A DNA stretch of 64,000 bases from JAUIIK01 sp963745675 (GCA_963745675.1 CAVUYM010000020.1:179706-243705); one strand, 5' to 3'; shown: positions 39,677 to 50,251, numbered from the stretch's first letter. Notes: a model not told the origin generated them from the letters alone. Made by a program: numbers and translations.

Positions 39677-40603
39677 TCAAGGAATCCACACCATACCGTC
39701 CGGATGTACTCCCGCTGGGATACGACGAACTTCGACGAGGGCGCGCAGGTCGATTTCGGATATGTCATTGGTCTTATTGTTCGTGACCCATGCGCGATTG
39801 CCATCCGGAGCCATGACGATCTGGCCCGGCCAACTGCCGACCGGAAAGCGTTTTATCTCCCAGGGTTGGCGGGTGACCGTCGCACGCTCCCAGCGATGTG
39901 AGATTACCGAGATGTCGTGTGACAGGCGGTTCGAGATCAGAACCAGTTCACCGTCGTGGGTGAAGCTGGCGCGTACCGGAAGCCTGCCGATCTTGAGTAC
40001 GTGACGTCGATCGTAGTTTCGGTCATCGATGACATAGAGCGAATCATCGCCCTGGTTGGCGACGTAAATCGTGCCTTCCAGCGGGTGGATGGCAACGCCT
40101 TCCGGGCCGGGTCCAACACGGATCTGATTGACAACTTCCATCGATTTGGTGTCGAAGACGGTCAAAACTCCGGATTCAATGTTTGGTACGTACGCGCGTC
40201 TACCATCGGGGTTGAAATGGACCATGTGACTCATACGGTGGTGAGTAGGGAGGACTTTTACGAGTTCGTGCCAGGTTGGGTTTTCTGCGTCGCGCTCGAA
40301 TATCCAGATTCCGTGAGAGCGGGTCGCGGCGACCCAGAGATAGCGACCGTTGTCCGTAATCTGGAGACCGTGCGGGAAGCGCCAGTGGTCGTCGGTGATC
40401 TCGCCGACGACCGTTCTGCTGTTCAGGTCAATGATAGAGATCGTGTTGCTGCCGGCATTGGAGACGTAGGCGACATTACCGTCCGGGCTGACTACCGCTT
40501 CGTGGGGGTTGAGACCCACTGCCACTGTTTTGACGATCTGACCCGATAGATCATCGATGAACATGATCGAGCGGTCGTCTTTGTTCAGCACCAGAAGCAT
40601 CAT
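39677..40603 (-). CDS. YncE-like beta-propeller protein
   Basis: 308-residue protein made of repeated beta-propeller blades: NPHEAVVSPDGNVAYVSN, FPHGLQITDNGRYLWVA, MVHFNPDGRRAYVPN, GPEGVAIHPLEGTIYVAN, ASFTHDGELVLISN, and GQIVMAPDGNRAWVTN. This is the 40-residue surface-antigen/YVTN repeat family. No signal peptide is visible with this start. A run of in-frame-like sequence upstream (to about 40670, another frame) may mean the true N-terminus, possibly a signal, is lost to a frame error. Role unknown; it is divergent from gltX. Confidence 0.82.
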   Translation of the reverse strand: MMLLVLNKDDRSIMFIDDLSGQIVKTVAVGLNPHEAVVSPDGNVAYVSNAGSNTISIIDLNSRTVVGEITDDHWRFPHGLQITDNGRYLWVAATRSHGIWIFERDAENPTWHELVKVLPTHHRMSHMVHFNPDGRRAYVPNIESGVLTVFDTKSMEVVNQIRVGPGPEGVAIHPLEGTIYVANQGDDSLYVIDDRNYDRRHVLKIGRLPVRASFTHDGELVLISNRLSHDISVISHRWERATVTRQPWEIKRFPVGSWPGQIVMAPDGNRAWVTNNKTNDISEIDLRALVEVRRIPAGVHPDGMVWIP

Positions 40604-40748
40604 CTACCCCTATCACTTCAGCCGACATCCCCACCGGGTGAGCGTCCATGTTGTAGTACATAGCCATGATGAGACGCACTACCTTGTCCTGATATCTATT
40701 CCCTGTTCCGTAACCTGCTACCTTTATACCTGAAGAGGAGAGTGGATC

Positions 40749-42258
40749 ATGACATCGACAACGAGACCTGTCCGCGTACGATTTGCTCCAAGCCCAACAG
40801 GAGATCTCCATGTTGGCGGTGCAAGGACAGCCCTATTTACCTATCTGTATGCAAAGCAGAACGACGGCGCCTTTATTCTGCGAATTGAAGATACCGATCA
40901 GGCGCGCTACGACGAGTCGAGTATCAACTCGATTACCGAGTCGTTGCATTGGCTCGGACTGGATTGGGACGAAGGGCCAGATGTCGGCGGGCCCAGTGGT
41001 CCATACTTCCAAAGTCAGCGCCTGGAGCTCTATCGTGAACATGTCAACAGGCTATTGGAGGAGGACTACGCTTACGAGTGTTTCTGTTCTTCAGAGCGCC
41101 TGACAGCGTTGCGAGATGAACAGCGCAAGGCCGGTAAACCACCTGGATATGACCGCCATTGCCGAAATTTGACGGAAGAACAGCGTCAAGCCTACCGCGA
41201 TCAGGGCGTCGAACCTGTCGTGCGGCTGAAGGTGCCGCTCGACGGCACCACAACCGGACTCGATCTGCTGCGTGGACCGATCACTTTCGAGAACAGCAAA
41301 CTCGAAGACGCCGTCCTCCTCAAGTCTGACGGTTTTCCAACCTACCACCTTGCAGTCGTCGTTGATGACAAAGACATGGGCATTACTCATGTCACTCGTG
41401 GCGAAGAGTGGATACCATCGATGCCGTTGCATCTCATCATTTGGGACGCTTTCGGTTGGGAACGTCCAGTCTTTGTGCACATGCCGGTTATCCTGAAACC
41501 GGATGGCAAGGGCAAACTCTCGAAACGCGATGGCGCGGCGAGCCTGCTGGCCCTGCGCGATGCGGGTTACTTGCACGAGGCTGTCGTGAACTATCTGGCG
41601 ATGGTTGGCTGGGCTTACGACGATCACACCGAGATCTTCTCGATGACTGACTTGATCGAGAAGTTCCGGATCGAACGGGTCAGTCCGAGTCCCGCACGCT
41701 TCAACTACGAAAAACTTGACTGGACGAATCAGCACTACATAAATCATGTCATCTCGGTCGAGGATCTGGCAGCTCGCGTGATACCCCTCCTGATTTCCGA
41801 GGGATTGGTCGAGAGCGTACCTGAGGGATCTGAGACCGAGAAGCTCGTCGTCGAATCTGTTGGTCTGGTCAAGGACAAGATGAAGTTCCTGACCGAGGGG
41901 CCTGACTTGATCAGCTACTTCCTGACCGAACCACCGGACTACGAGACTGACTTACTGGTGCCTCGAAAGACCGAGCCGGATGAGGCTTTGCGCGGCCTTG
42001 AAGCGGCCCGCGACGTTATCGCAGAGATCGGTGTCGATGACGAGGAAGCCGTAGAAACGCGTCTTGCGGGCGTTGGCAGGAGAAGTCGGCCTGAAGGTCG
42101 GGCAGCTCTTTATGCCGATCCGCGTCGCGGTTACCGGTAGAACGGCGTCGCCGGGCCTGTTTGAGACACTACGCGTCGTCAACAAGGAGCGCTCGATTGC
42201 CCGCATGGACCGGGCGATCGAGAAGTTGAAAAGCCAGGTGACGGTCGTCGCGGACTAG
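40749..42258 (+). CDS. gltX: Glutamyl-tRNA synthetase (one frame break)
   Basis: Charges tRNA-Glu (and possibly tRNA-Gln, if the organism uses the amidotransferase route). The HIGH-type motif APSPTGDLHVGG lies at residues 13-24 and the KMSKS-type motif KLSKR at 256-260. The anticodon-binding C-terminus is split: the frame changes near 42065 and continues as RALAGEVGLKVGQLFMPIR to a stop at 42258. Removing one base after ETR restores about 502 residues, the normal size. As an essential gene it should be intact, so the break is almost certainly a sequence error. ATG 40749 follows AGAGGAGAG. Confidence 0.95.
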
Positions 42259-42281
42259 TGGCTGCTGGCTCTTCTCATAGA

Positions 42282-42313
42282 AGATCGCTGGCAGACGTCG
42301 TCGCCAGCGATCT
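42282..42313 (+). terminator. gltX terminator hairpin
   Basis: Perfect 11-bp stem AGATCGCTGGC / GCCAGCGATCT with a 10-base loop, 24 bases after the gltX stop. It has no T-run. Confidence 0.55.
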
Positions 42314-42757
42314 CCTGAAAGCGTAATACATAATGGTTGTTGGTTGAGTTGATAGCCGCAGTGCTGGAACGAGCCGTGTGCATCCTGTGCCGTGATCTGG
42401 TTGAGTCAACACCGATGGCATGCCAGAGTCCGGGGACAGTGCGCTGCTTGGCCCTCCGGACTGCCGTCTTGAGCTTCGAGAAGGCCAACTCGATTGGGTT
42501 GAAGTCCGGAGAGTAGGGCGGCAGGAACACCACCTGACACCCGGCAGCTTCGATCAATTGGTTGGCTCTGGCACTCTTTATGCACGCTCAGGTTGTCCCA
42601 CACAACCAGTTGTCCAGGATGCAGGGCAGGAACGAGGAACTGCTCGACAAAGCGTTCGAAGACGGGCCGATCCATCGCCCCTTCAATGACCGCCGCTGTC
42701 TGGATACCTGCACAAGTGTCATCGCGGCCATCACGGTCGTGTTCTTGCCCCAGTGAA

Positions 42758-43904
42758 TACGAAATCCAAGTAATCACTTCCCTGCAGTGCAAAGCGAGAC
42801 GTGGCCACCAGTGGAAACAGGTGCGACGTGCCAACTCCAGGGTGCGGGTCTGGACGATGCGACAGCGCTCACTGAGATTGTCGAGCAGGTCATCGAGCGT
42901 CGCGACGACCCGGTTGGCAATAGCTTCATCGATGAGCTCCCAGAGCCGTTCCGCTGGCTGCAATTCCGGGGCATAGGCCGGGAGGAAGACCAGATGCAGG
43001 CCCTCCGGCACCATGAGGTCGCCGCTGCGGTGCCAGCCGGCACGATCGACCACGAGCACGATGTGCTTGTCCGCTCCCAGCCCTTGGGCACGAGCGAACT
43101 CGGCCAGCACCTGGCTGTAGACATCGGTGGCTATGCGCGGTACCAACAGCCAATAGCTGTCCCCGGTTTCCGGTCGCACCCAGGCCACGACATAGCACCA
43201 CTTGTAACGTGGCCAGACGGGCGCGATGGGCTCCATGTCGGGCAACAGCCAGACACGGCGCTGCACCGCTTTGAGCCCGATCCGGTGCTCGTCCTGGGCC
43301 CAGACCTCGACCGTTGTTCCGGGATGGGCGGCTCGGACCGCGTCGACCGCCCGGCTCAGTCTTTTGGGAAGGCAGCGAACGCCTCGGGATTGGCCTTGGT
43401 GTGCTGTGGCCGCAGACGTTTCAAGCGTGCCCGAAGCGCACCAGATAGGTCCAACCGAGTTGCGGATACCCGCGATGTCCTGTCTCCGCTTCGATCCAGG
43501 CGGCCACCTTCGGACCAGTCCAGAGCCCGCCGTCGGGAGCGGGTCCATGTAACGCCTCCCAGAGACGTTCCTGCTGTGCGCCATTCAGGATCGGTCTGTC
43601 CACCGGGATTGTCATGGCGCCGATCACCGAGAGCGTCGGGCCCCTGCGGGTTGTAGCGTCGGATGATCTCACCGATCCAGCGCTCCGAGTAGCCGGTGAC
43701 GGCGGCCACGTCCGTGCGGGTCTTGCCTTGGGCGAGGAGCCAGACGATCTGAAAATGGCTGCGTGCGACCGGATCATGGGCCTGGCGATAGCGTCGTTCA
43801 AGTGCATCAAGCTCCAGATGGGCGCTCACCCTGGTCCGTTTCGGCATGCTTCCCTCCTCGCCGTCTCAAATCTGGAAGAAGGAAGCTTACCATTGGATTT
43901 CGTA
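42758..43904 (-). mobile_element. IS630-family insertion sequence A (inner), inserted into element B
   Basis: 1147 bp including the flanking TA dinucleotides (42758-42759, 43903-43904), the usual IS630/Tc1 target duplication. Terminal inverted repeats begin CGAAATCCAA at both ends. Deleting the element with one TA rejoins element B's transposase in frame across APRN-IHWGKN, which shows that A jumped into an existing B. It encodes one transposase on the minus strand. Confidence 0.88.
42774..43847 (-). pseudogene. IS630-family transposase of element A (frame-broken)
   Basis: DDE transposase. The N-terminal helix-turn-helix part (from 43847: ERRYRQAHDPVARSHFQ, AAVTGYSERWIGEIIRRY) is in one frame and the catalytic part in another. 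The acidic residues are visible in VWAQDEHRIGL (D), VVDRAGWH (D) and PAYAPELQPAERLWELI (E). At least two frame changes lie between 43370 and 43640. The catalytic frame has no stop before the terminal repeat and runs on into element B. An out-of-frame TGA at 42774 is the likely natural stop. Inactive as read, unless the breaks are sequence errors. Confidence 0.8.
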
Positions 43905-44677
43905 TTACGAGGTGCCTGGTCAATACAGCGTTGGCCGCGTGGCGCTCGGCCAGAGCGTGGTGTTCCGCTGATGGTGTTACCTGTCTCATCAACAAAGACC
44001 AAACGACGTGGGTCGATCGCCAGCATCCCCTGCCACCATGCGTCGCGCCGTTCTGGATCTTGTTCGCTGGCATTCAACTGCTTTTTTTTGAGCGTCCAGG
44101 CCAATCGTTGGAGGGCCCGACGCATCGTCGCCGTGCTCACTTCACGCGCGGTCGCCGCAGCGCACTGGATACAGTGATCGGCCAAGGTCGCATCCGCCAT
44201 CTGTGCGACCTGGATCCGGAGCAGCTCCTCCTGTTCGGACGGGATGGCTCGGGGACGACCGGTGCTCTTGCTAGCGCTGATCTGTCCAGTCTCACGGCGT
44301 TGTCGTCGACAGCGTTCGACGGTGCCAGTAGAGACCTGAAAGAGGTCGGCTACCTGCTGGTTCGTCAGCGGTCTATCGCTGGCGGGTAGCACTCGTTGCC
44401 GCAAATCGCTCGAATAAATCATCGGGAGACGCTCCTTTCGCCTCCATCATTCTCACCGACCTTCAGCTATTTAGCAATACGCTCTAAGGGTCATGAAAGC
44501 TCTGGATAGCGCAAACAGTCGAGACTGATTGACTGGATGTTGCGCGCTTCTGTCGACGCTTCGGATTCCTCACTCCGGCCAAATACACCGGATGATTGGG
44601 CTATTGCGGCTCGCGTTGGCCCATTCGCATGATAGTGAAGGAAGGCCTATCCAGTCGATGAGTGAGGGGAACGGACG

Positions 44678-45224
44678 ATGAGTTCAAATGTGTCAGGCGA
44701 AATAGATCATCTATCACTCAACGCGCCGCTGACGCATCCGGTTGAGGTGTTCTGCGTTGGCAGTCACATCACCGGGACTTTGCGCTCAGGTCGTCCGCGT
44801 GTGAGCGACCACCTCGAAGCCGACGAGCATGTGATCGAAATTGTGGATGCAGACCTCCAACCAGGGCCCGGGCGCCATCGCCTCTCATGGAGCGCAGTAG
44901 CGTATTCGTCGAATAAGGCGATGGTGCTCTTTGTACTTGATCTAACGCCGGATGAGTGGGCTAGTGGCGCCACGGACGCAGATGGATTCGACCGATCCAC
45001 ACGAAGTCCTCGTGAGTGTGGGCAACTTCTGGATCTCCGGTCAGGTGAACTTGCCCAACGAAGGCGATCTCAAGCAGTTTCTGGCTCATTCACTCAGGAA
45101 GTTCGTTCCGATCACCAATGCCGATATCCTCCACTACGACGAGCAAACGCCCTGCACCGTTCTGATTAACCGCGATTATCTCGAAGCTGCAGTCGCAAGA
45201 GTGACGTCGAGGGATGGCAAATAG
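44678..45224 (+). CDS. Unknown protein with two similar small domains (one frame break)
   Basis: About 181 residues after joining two frames near 44955 (one extra base). Each half appears to hold the same small beta-rich unit: HPVEVFCVGSHITGTL... in the first and HEVLVSVGNFWISGQV... in the second, each followed by a charged stretch and a V-I/V-DA-D or ITNAD segment. This pattern resembles DUF6812-type domains, a weak assignment. There is no signal peptide or membrane segment. ATG 44678 follows GAGGGG. It converges on, and by reading frame overlaps, the HerA gene; the overlap is probably caused by a lost herA stop. Confidence 0.7.
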
Positions 45225-46990
45225 TGAGCGCCGGATGTGATGCTGTTGCCGGGTATCCGCATGTGCCTTCCGAAGAACCTCGAAAGCATCTTCTTCCTCT
45301 CGCTCGCCACGTGAGGATGGCGGTTTCATTCTAACGAGGACCGGGAAATTCACCATTTGTCCGGAGAGGATAGCTTCGCCAACATCCAGATCGGGGAGTA
45401 AGCGGGTTTCCGCCTCTCCGAGGCTCTCGATGACTCTGCGGACGAACTGTTGGTCGGCCGGGTTGATCATCCGCATGATGATGAATGAGTTGCACATAGC
45501 CAGTGTCGTTTCGTCCAGGCGAGACGGACGTTGACTGACAAGAAGCAATCCAATATTGAACTTCCGGCCTTCCTGGGCGAGTTGCCGAGTCGTGGCGATG
45601 GAGCGTCTTTCGGCTTCGGACGTTGCGCGCGATGGCACAAAATTGTGGGCCTCTTCGAGCACGAAGAAGACCGGGTAAGCGAGATCTCCCCGTACGCGCT
45701 TCTCAAACAGATCGTCGGCGACAATACTCAGTATCGTAGCCTGGAACTCGGGATCGTATCCCGCGAGCGACACGACACTAACCTGACCATATTTGACGAT
45801 TTCGGTGCGATCAGTTGGCAGCGCCACCGCGTCTCGCGCAACGCGCCTGTTTGTGCGTTCCATGCGGCTCAGTACCGCTGCAGCGCGTCGTACACGTCGC
45901 TTTATGGCTTCCAGCGACCTCCGATCCGTAGCTGAGTAACTGCGGAGCGTCGACCAACCCCACTCCACAAGCTGCTGAAAGACCGGGTCAATTGGTCCGA
46001 TTCCGAGAGCCTGCTCGGCGGCATCAGCCATGCTGGCGACCAGCCAGAGATCAGCGCGCAGACCAAACTTCAATATGTTTGAATCGCCGGTCGTTTCAGA
46101 CAACCAGCGCGCTCTCTTCTGGTTTTCATCTTCGTCGTCCGTCAGGAAATTGCTTGCAGCTCTGAAAACGTCCGGGAAGAATCCCTGCATTGTTGGGGAG
46201 AGTGGATAGCCGAGATTGCTCACAAGCTGTTCTACGGTTTCGCTGTCTTCTTCGAACACCGGAAACTGAGCAAAATAGCGTTGAACTTTCCCCCGTAGAG
46301 CCGGGCTGTTGCCAAGCAATGTGTAGTCGCCATGTGGGTCGAAGATGACGATCGGGTAGTTCAGTGCGGCAAGCTGCTCAATGATCCTGCGTGCAGCCAA
46401 CTCTTGCCGTCGACGAACTTCGCCAGGATCGCCAGATGGCGCGAGACGATGGCGTGACCGTCGATAGCGACATCGATATCTGGACGCGTTGAGAGAGTGG
46501 CGATATCGAGCGTGCGGTCCTCGTGTTCGGCAAGTTCGCCGATGAGCACGCGGGCGATATCCGCCGCCGGAGGGCGGTAGGCGTTGGAAACCGGTTGCGG
46601 TGGGTAACGCAAGCTGCCGAGCCGCTGGCCGCCACGCTCGTTGAGCGACTCCGTACCGAGGACCTGGCAGACGGCGGTGACCATCTCGCGGCTCAACGAG
46701 ATGACGGTATCGAAGGGGTTGGTCTGGCTTCCGGCGAGCTCGTGGGCGGCTTCGGCAGGGAAGAGCGGATTGAGCCGCTCAATGCGCTGGACTTTAGCCC
46801 ACACGCGCAATGCTTCAGGCGGGCGGTCCGGCGAGGTCGGCTGGAAGGCGACGTCGACAGCAATAATATCTTGCTCCCGGACCGACTCGTGGGCGAGCGC
46901 AAGGCGAAATTCACGGCTTGTGCTCTCACCGATGAGCGTCCCAACATGTTGGATCTCGGCTGCTTTGCCGTCGGATGTCGTCTCGCGCAA
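45090..46990 (-). CDS. herA: HerA-like DNA translocase/helicase (one frame break)
   Basis: FtsK/HerA-superfamily ATPase that, with NurA, resects DNA ends in archaea and some bacteria. The N-terminal HAS-barrel-like part (residues 10-75) is followed by RHLAILAKFVDGKSW at the P-loop position (residues 190-197), FDPHGDY, Walker B VFFVLEEAHNF and the arginine-finger region IGLLLVSQRPSRL. The frame changes at about 46395 right after the P-loop, where a missing G (TGGCT for TGGGCT) would explain it. This is the only deletion-type break seen. TTG 46990 with AGGAG upstream is the start. The C-terminal reading overlaps the convergent gene, so the true stop is probably near 45230. It is coupled to nurA and the mini-ORF upstream. 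Confidence 0.85.
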
Positions 46991-47019
46991 TGTTCGCTCC
47001 TAGTCGCTTCTAGTCGCTG

Positions 47020-47115
47020 CTAAACGTCGGGCCGAAAGAGCCAGTCGCGGTGCGTCATATAGATGGCATTTACGAGGACCCGGCGCATTTGCGCGTCGCT
47101 GAACTGGCCGGACAT
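47020..47115 (-). CDS. 31-residue mini-protein between nurA and herA
   Basis: The ATG overlaps the nurA stop (TGATG), giving a short basic peptide starting MSGQFSDAQMRR and ending DWLFRPDV, with a TAG at 47020. The overlap arrangement is typical of translational coupling, and the nurA-herA gap is otherwise only spacer, including two near-identical AGCGACTAG repeats before the herA ribosome site. It could equally be a displaced C-terminal piece of nurA caused by a frame error. No homologue family is recognised. Confidence 0.45.
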   Translation of the reverse strand: MSGQFSDAQMRRVLVNAIYMTHRDWLFRPDV

Positions 47116-48515
47116 CAGGATCGCACTTCGATCTGCCGGATGAGTTTCCCATAGGCCTCGGTCAGCCAGGCTGGCACCCTCGCATAGCGGTCGGCGATGT
47201 CGAGGCCAATTGGGAAACCGTAGCCAGGCAGCAGGCGGGCGTAGAGATGCACGCGACTCGCAGCTTCGTGAATCTGTTCCTCACCGAGCGCAGGGAAGAC
47301 CTCAATGCGTAGTGGATCGGTCGTCCGGGATGTGTGGAGATAGGCCGCTTCAACCTCCGGGAAACCGCCCGGCATCGTCGGCCCAAGGACCCGGAAGTCG
47401 GCCTGGTCGCTGCGACTTTCTCCGGGTGTTGGGACGTTGAGTAGTTGCAAACCACCGTATTTGTTGATTGGCCATGCTTCCGTATATGTGCCCGTCTTCA
47501 TCACCATGCCGAGAAGCAACTTATCCGTATAGCTGAGCCGGTCAAGTATCGCCCTTGGTGTCGTCAGGTCGGAGCGCCCGTACATCTGATTGAAGTAATC
47601 TATACGCCCGTTCTCACGCAGCCCGCGAAACACACGCTCGAGGAGGACTGTCTCAACGAACTCGCGTGAGTTGCCACGCTCGACAACACCGACGATGATC
47701 GGCACGGGCTCCCGTTCGAACGCCATTGCGATGAGGCGCCTATAGAGAAATGCTAACCAGGATAGCGGTTCGACGAGACGGCGCTCGGTCCACACGTTGG
47801 GATACTCCAACAACGCTGGATAGAGATCAAGCTCCGCAGACCGAAAGAACTCTTCCTTGAGTGCCCTGCCGAGCGTTGGCTGATTGGCGTAATGGTGGAG
47901 GAAGAGATCGATGTCACGCTCGGTGAAGGGCGCGTGGCCAGCGTAGCCCATATGGTAGACAATCGGGCCGTGCAACATGAGCACGCGGAGATCCGGCGTC
48001 CGCTCCAGGGCGGCGAGCGCCGCTAGCAACTCGGCGGTGATGCGCACGATGTCGACGAAATCGTGTCGCTCTTTACTGCCACCTTCGAGGTCGCCGAGGA
48101 TGAGTGGGTAGTAGCCGAACTGCTCGCGCCGCGCTAGATCCCGCTCACCGGTGCGGACAGCGTAGGAGCCCACCCGTAGCAGGATCGGAATCTGCCCGGC
48201 AAGCTGCACCTGGCCTACACCGCCGTCTATGAAGGTCACAACCTCGTCGCGCACATCTGTCCAGGTCAGCCCGTTGGCGGGAAAGGTGGTCAAAGGAGAG
48301 GACTCACGACGGCCATCGTCCGAAAGACGAATTGCCCTGCGGAGATCCGAGACAAAGGTCGCGGTATTTCGAAAGTAGTTATCGCGTAGGCTGTCGGCGA
48401 CCGTCAGCGAGTTCTCGGCCAAACGCAGCAATACATGAGGCTGTTGCTGTAACTCACGCGCAACTTCATCACCCGGTGCGACGGCTTGATGGGTGATACC
48501 AGGTCTGTTGCTCAT
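47115..48515 (-). CDS. nurA: NurA-domain nuclease
   Basis: 466-residue protein with a NurA domain. The signature FIDGGVGQVQLAGQIPILLR (about residues 95-115) supplies the first metal-binding Asp, and the following VGSYAVRTGERD and later VVERGNSREFVETVLLERV fit the family. NurA is a 5'-3' exonuclease/endonuclease that works inside the HerA hexamer in DNA-end resection. The start is ATG 48515 (GTG 48527 is also possible). The frame is intact. It overlaps the reading frame of metG upstream and is followed by the mini-ORF and herA, so nurA-herA form one transcription unit. Confidence 0.85.
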   Translation of the reverse strand: MSNRPGITHQAVAPGDEVARELQQQPHVLLRLAENSLTVADSLRDNYFRNTATFVSDLRRAIRLSDDGRRESSPLTTFPANGLTWTDVRDEVVTFIDGGVGQVQLAGQIPILLRVGSYAVRTGERDLARREQFGYYPLILGDLEGGSKERHDFVDIVRITAELLAALAALERTPDLRVLMLHGPIVYHMGYAGHAPFTERDIDLFLHHYANQPTLGRALKEEFFRSAELDLYPALLEYPNVWTERRLVEPLSWLAFLYRRLIAMAFEREPVPIIVGVVERGNSREFVETVLLERVFRGLRENGRIDYFNQMYGRSDLTTPRAILDRLSYTDKLLLGMVMKTGTYTEAWPINKYGGLQLLNVPTPGESRSDQADFRVLGPTMPGGFPEVEAAYLHTSRTTDPLRIEVFPALGEEQIHEAASRVHLYARLLPGYGFPIGLDIADRYARVPAWLTEAYGKLIRQIEVRS

Positions 48516-50251
48516 TGGTCCGCCCACGTTTCGTTGCTGACGCGACGCTTCCGCTATTCCCGGCGTTGGCAGCAGGCTGATACTGCCCCAGAAGAGCGCT
48601 TGTGTAATGGTCTAGACTACCCGAGAGTCGGAACCGGATGGTATTCAATCTCCGGGCGCATAGCGCCGTAGCTAGTAACTCGTCAGTCGCGACGGCGGCA
48701 CTGTCCTCCACTTCGATCTTCGGGAAGATCGGGGATGGCTCAGTGACCTTCTGGCCAGGTTCGGGGAGCACGTCGACCGACGGGCTGCCGAGCTGGCGGG
48801 CGATCTCTTCGACGGAGTCAGGGATCACCGGCTGTAGAAGTTGGGCCAGCCGTCCGATCGTCAGCTGCCAGCGTCGCCAACACAGTGTCGAGTTGTCCGG
48901 CAGCAGCGGCGTCGCCATTGCGGGCTTCACGAGCCAATACCCAGGGTTGGGACAACTCAACATAAGTGTTCGCTGCCGTGACGGTTTCCCAGATCGCGGC
49001 CAAGGCCTGCTGTGGCTCGTAGACTCCGAATAACTCCGTCGAACGCTCGATGGAGCGCTCCAGCGTTGCGGCCAGGTCGGTTTCGGTCTCGGTTGGATCG
49101 CCAGCCTCAGGGATGACGCCGTCGCGATAGCGATTGATCATGCTGACCGAGCGGTTCAACAGGTTGCCGAGATCGTTCGCCAGATCGGCGTTGTAGCGTT
49201 CGATGATGCGGTTCACCGAGAAGTCACCATCTCCGTGCGGAGAGACTTCGCGCAGGAAGTAGTAGCGCACCGCGTCTGCGCCGAACTCATCGGCAACGGC
49301 AATCGGATCGATCACATTGCCGGTCGTCTTGCTCATTTTCGCGCCATTGATCGTCAAGAAGCCGTGGACGACGATCTCAGTTGGCAATGGCACGCCAGCC
49401 GAAAGTAGGATGCCCGGCCAGTAGATGGCATGGAAGCGCAGGATGTCCTTGCCGATGGCGTGGACGCGCGACTCAGCGTTCTGCCAGTAGCGCTCGTAGA
49501 GTTCGCCATCGGTTCCGTAGCCAAGTGCCGTGATGTAGTTGGCGAGGGCGTCGATCCAGACATAGATCACTTGATCTGGATCGCCGGGCACCTGGATGCC
49601 CCAACCGCGAGCCCGTTCCTGGGAACGCGAGACGGAGATATCCTGTAGCCCTGCTTCGATGAAGCGCAACACCTCGTTCTTGCGCGTTTCCGGGAAGACC
49701 TTCAACTCATCGCTGGAAATACGGCGGTGCAGCTCGTCGCCGTATTTCGACAACCGGAAGAAGTAGTTCTCTTCTTCGACCGGCACCGGCGGCGTCTCGT
49801 GTACCGGGCACTTGCCGTCGATCAGTTCCGCCTCGGTGTAGAAGGTCTCGCATCCGACGCAATAGAGCCCGGTGTAGTGCTTCTTGTAGATGTCGCCGGA
49901 AGCCTCGACTGCCCTCCAGAGGCGGTCGACGCCCGAAAAGTGCCGTTCTTCGACGCTCGTCCGTATGAAGTCGTTGTTGGACGCGTTGAGCACTTGCAGC
50001 GCATTCTGGAACGCAACGACATTCTGATCGACCAGTTCGCGCGTGGAAATCCCAAGCACTTCCGCTGCCTGGACATTCTTCAGCGCATTCTCATCTGAGC
50101 CGGTCAGGAAATAGACATCCTGTCCCAGTGCTCGGTGGAAGCGCGCATACGTATCCGTCTGCGCGAATTCCAGCGCGTGCCCGACATGCGGTTCCGCATT
50201 CACATACGGAATCGACGTCGATATGAAATAGACCTGCCTGTCATCTGGCAT
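48469..50251 (-). CDS. metG: Methionyl-tRNA synthetase (one frame break; 3' end uncertain)
   Basis: Class I synthetase charging initiator and elongator tRNA-Met. The HIGH-type motif PHVGH lies at residues 21-25, zinc-finger cysteines in YCVGCETFY and GKCPVH, the tryptophan motif FHAIYWPG, and KMSKT in NGAKMSKTTGN. The frame changes near 48865 in the anticodon-binding domain and continues as RLAQLLQPVIPDSVEEIARQLG to SPIFPKIEVED, where family members normally end; reading then runs on to 48469. A second error near 48690 may hide the real stop. No C-terminal EMAP/tRNA-binding domain is seen. ATG 50251 has CGGAGC upstream. Controlled by the T-box at 50426-50700. Confidence 0.94.

Larger units (their letters stand above)
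42330..44422 (-). pseudogene. IS630-family transposase of element B (split by element A)
   Basis: The N-terminal half runs from ATG 44422 to 43905: a helix-turn-helix (TNQQVADLFQVSTGTVERC), a linker and the first catalytic Asp in FVDETG. The second half resumes at 42757 with HWGKNTTVM, VIEGAMDRPVFERFVEQFL, VVWDNLSVHK (second Asp) and PPYSPDFNPIELAFSKLK (final Glu). Beyond the insertion it also shows frame changes near 42715, 42575 and 42390. It cannot make a transposase in this state. Confidence 0.82.
42320..44484 (-). mobile_element. IS630-family insertion sequence B (outer), interrupted by element A
   Basis: Outer element with imperfect terminal repeats: AGCGTAATAC at 42320 and the complement of AGCGTATTGC at 44484. 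Without the inner element it is about 1.02 kb, the normal IS630 size. Its transposase is split by element A at 42758-43904. The boundaries are less certain than those of A, because no clear TA duplication flanks it. It lies between gltX and the gene at 44678 and breaks no recognisable host gene. Confidence 0.7.

Noticed and set aside
42787..43656. 289-codon open frame on the plus strand inside the IS630 elements
   Set aside because: It is antisense to the transposase, has no ribosome site and no family features; a by-product of GC-rich codon use.
42320..44484. A composite transposon carrying cargo
   Set aside because: The elements are nested rather than flanking, and no non-transposase gene lies between their ends.
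45090..48515. HerA-NurA as part of a Sir2-HerA, Argonaute or other named defence system
   Set aside because: No SIR2, Argonaute, DUF4297 or methylase gene is adjacent; the nearest neighbours are metG and an unknown, so ordinary DNA repair is the simpler reading.
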